This document shows positions 61,520 to 64,000 of a stretch of DNA of 64,000 bases, in pieces. The stretch comes from Heliocidaris erythrogramma (taxonomy: Eukaryota; Echinodermata; Echinoidea; Camarodonta; Echinometridae), in contig CM046859.1 in assembly GCA_025617745.1 (NCBI GenBank), positions 25,719,371 through 25,783,370 on the forward strand. The letters run 5' to 3'. Within the stretch, counting starts at the first letter, position 1, and every line of letters begins with the position of its first letter. A program made the translations under genes and the position numbers. The notes under the pieces are model-generated. The model worked only from the letters and a program-made list of their open reading frames with translations. It searched no databases and was not told the origin of the DNA.

Positions 61520-63563
61520 TTAAGTAGATGCTTGCTTCTGTTTAAGTATTTCTAGGTATTGTCCTGCCGACCATGTCATCCTTAAGCATTGAGCATTTTG
61601 CTTCATGTTTTCTTTTAAAATATACCGACTAACCAGTGTCGATACTTTCTCTACTTCTTTAGTTCCGCGTAAGCATTTCTGTGCTAAAGCTGTGTTCATT
61701 TTCTCAAGAGTCCTAACATCATACGCCATTCTTTGACGTCCATACACTTCAACTTTTGCCCACAGTGTCCGATTAAAGTGCTCATAGAGCAGGGCATCTC
61801 CGTGATTCCACTCGTAAAGTTCTTTGAAAGTTGTCTCGGACATCTTGTTAACTTGTGACTCTGTCCGGGCATTAGAGGAGAAATAAGTCACATCGTTAAA
61901 GTCCCAGCACATTAAATCTTTCAAGAGCACTAATGATTCCTGCAGATGTTCCAATATTAAAACTAAATCAAAGTCTGCGTCTAATTCTGCAATTTTATGT
62001 TTTATAGCATATTCATTGCTGAAGAGTTGTTTAGCCAAACCAAGGTCATAGAGGGTTGGATTGAGGGCACTGTTTACATCGATAGGTTCTTGCATAGGGT
62101 AATACTGAGGAGGATTGTTGGCAAAGTCCGCTAAGTCAACCTTGAAAATGTCCTCAAAACCGTAGAAGGAATATTGACTCTCAAACTGTGTTGATGGGTG
62201 ACGAATGATTGTGATGTAAGCTGCATCGTCATACATGATACCGGCCATTTCTGATAAGAAAATGAGAAACCAAAATATATTTTGATAATAATTACGATTC
62301 CAGTAAGAATACAGTATAATGTACATATATCTGCCACAGTATATATCAAAATACTTTTACGATTAAGGATGTATGAATAAATCATATGATTAAGGGAACA
62401 ACTTAGTGTTCCATGTGCATAATTTTTGTCCTGAATATAGAAGAAAATAAATGTTTTCAATTTTAAATCAGGATGGATTATCATTACAGTGATTGTGTTA
62501 GGAGTATTTAGCCATATTGAAACTTGTCTTGATTGCTTGTAGCATATTTTTGGATTGGTTATCTTCCTGCATGCTTTACGTTCCTAGTACAACAAAATTT
62601 TTGAAGAAATGCTGTGAGATTTTCCTGATTGAGGTAACAAAATAGCCCTGTGCATTTTGAAATGAAAAATTTGTGGGGTATTTTATGCCATCTATTGCAA
62701 TACTGAAAAGGCCAAATCAGGCACAGGTTGTGAACAGTCACAAGAATAGTCTGATTATGTTCTGACTTGTAGCAGATGTAGTGTTCTTTCTGCAAGTGCC
62801 TTGCTACTGATTGTAATTCATTTTGAACATCGACTTGGAATTTTATGACAATTTTAAATTATTTTAATAATTTTCAAAGACTCAATTTCCCTTTTTTTTC
62901 TTCAGTTTCTGCATGTAGTATTTTTATTGTATAGTATGTGAATGGGTGGAAACCTATCTGTAAGTCAAAGTCCATGTAACATATAAATACAACTCACTTG
63001 GTCGATAATATCTTGCATGGTTTGCAAGCATGTTGTATTTTCCAGTAGGAGATTGAATGATTGATGTCTCTTGAAATAAGGAGGGTGCTCCAAAGTGTAC
63101 ACCCTCTTTGGGGAGAGCAAAAGTTAGCCCATTTGTGTCACCATACCGATACACAATGCTCTGAACAGTTGAACCCCCGGTCTTGTGTGTTTTCAGAAAG
63201 AGGAGGTTTTTTCTTGGTGCGCATGTCGAATCCTCACTGTTGAGACGTTCACTGGAGTTATAAAGAGATGCAGTCTTTACTGTCTTGTGCTTATTGAGAG
63301 CAGACTGTACATTATTCAAGTATGAATCTCTCGTTACATTAACATATACAGGGTACCCTTTTATTAGATTGTGAGGTGCTTGTGCAGAGGACTTCAGCTT
63401 TGAAGTTCTTTCAACAGATACCCCACTGATGAGGCTTTCCACATTGGCACCAATTTTTCCATGGCGATTCTTTAAAGTAGCTGATGTTTTCCCCTTTTCA
63501 CTTGATTGCTGTGCTGTCTTTGTGACATCAGGAGTCATGTGACCTTCTTTTGGCCTGATATGC
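61520..63563 (-). CDS. Galactose-3-O-sulfotransferase family protein (GAL3ST), two visible exons, 5' partial
   Basis: Exon A is 63563-62998 and exon B 62250-61520, joined at a GTGAGT donor and a TTATCAG acceptor with a split Lys codon. They give about 431 residues ending in TAA. Counting from the Met at 63538, the 5'-phosphosulfate (PAPS) loop LKTHKTGGST lies at 115-124 and the 3'-phosphate site IIRHPSTQFES at about 195-205, followed by the family-typical FYGFEDIF region. NHARYYRP just before the junction is also family-like. Members transfer sulfate from PAPS to C3 of galactose on glycolipids or glycans in the Golgi lumen. Residues 1-110 are a hydrophilic stem with possible N-glycosylation sites (NVT, NSS) and no membrane anchor. 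An acceptor-like TGCAG just upstream of 63563 implies that the anchor exon lies beyond the window. The length fits the family's catalytic portion. An AATAAA lies about 10 bases after the stop (61510-61505, - strand). I cannot say which paralogue it is or what its acceptor sugar is. Confidence 0.88.
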
Positions 63564-64000
63564 CTGCATGTAGAATGTAAATGAAGGCAAAGATTTGAGA
63601 AAAAATGGAGGGATGAATCAGAGAATATATAATAAAATTGGGTTTCATATTATGCTGGTGTAGTGGTCCTAACTCTTTATGCTTTCATCATACCGAAAAT
63701 TTCCTTTTTTATTAATGCTTTACAGACCACCCTACAGCATTTCGGGTGTGGTCCATGTATGTTTTAGGCCCCCCCCCCCCCCGAAACCTAATCACTGTAA
63801 AGGTCACGTGTGCCTTATATTCTTACTCTAAGGGCAAAGTAGTTCCTCGGTTTATTTTTCTTAAATTGTTTTAGAGATTATATTAAATGTATATATGAAG
63901 TTAATAGTATATTCTCATGGAAATTATACATGCGTTTTTTATATATTCACCAATAAGTAACAATAACGTGAATGCTTTTAACGAGGAAGGATAATAAAAC
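63564..64000. other. Probable intron of the sulfotransferase gene
   Basis: AT-rich sequence with a C run near 63772. It contains no exon I can recognise on the - strand, so the preceding exon of the sulfotransferase should lie beyond the window. Confidence 0.45.

Overview
This window looks like eukaryotic, intron-rich, AT-rich nuclear DNA from a marine invertebrate, most likely an echinoderm such as a sea urchin. The evidence is long gene-free stretches, small exons with GT-AG introns, a dense load of short inverted-repeat (MITE-like) elements with terminal sequences of the kind common in marine deuterostome genomes, and very frequent self-complementary words such as ACATGTACATGT and TAGGCCTA. 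The species assignment is inference only.

Positions 1-37,900 contain no gene I can defend. They hold AT-rich DNA, local tandem duplications, simple repeats, MITE-like hairpins, a tRNA-derived SINE and scattered GC-richer islands that could be conserved noncoding elements or exons of a long-intron gene. A CpG-rich block at about 37,960-38,720 may be a promoter. From 38,900 to 50,650 the DNA is largely transposon-derived. It includes a nearly intact Tc1-family element (41,220-42,911) whose transposase has one frameshift, the inverted 'TTCGGAATTACGAACC' repeat, a 114-bp tandem duplication, an array of about 17-bp 'TATACGACTGATCATG' units split by another inserted element, and several MITEs.

The gene-bearing part is 50,700-64,000. 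On the + strand, eleven exons (50,759-61,173) join in frame. They encode a secreted or ER-lumenal protein with a signal peptide and at least two thioredoxin-like domains of protein-disulfide-isomerase type whose CXXC active site is absent. Its introns are full of MITEs, and intron 1 holds three copies of an element of roughly 0.7 kb, two of them facing each other as a large palindrome. On the - strand, two exons (63,563-61,520) encode the stem and catalytic domain of a galactose-3-O-sulfotransferase (GAL3ST family); its 5' end with the membrane anchor lies beyond the right edge. Because the + strand gene may continue past its last visible exon, the sulfotransferase is either a convergent neighbour or nested in its intron. 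Both products would work in the secretory pathway (ER folding and Golgi sulfation), but nothing in the sequence shows a functional link.
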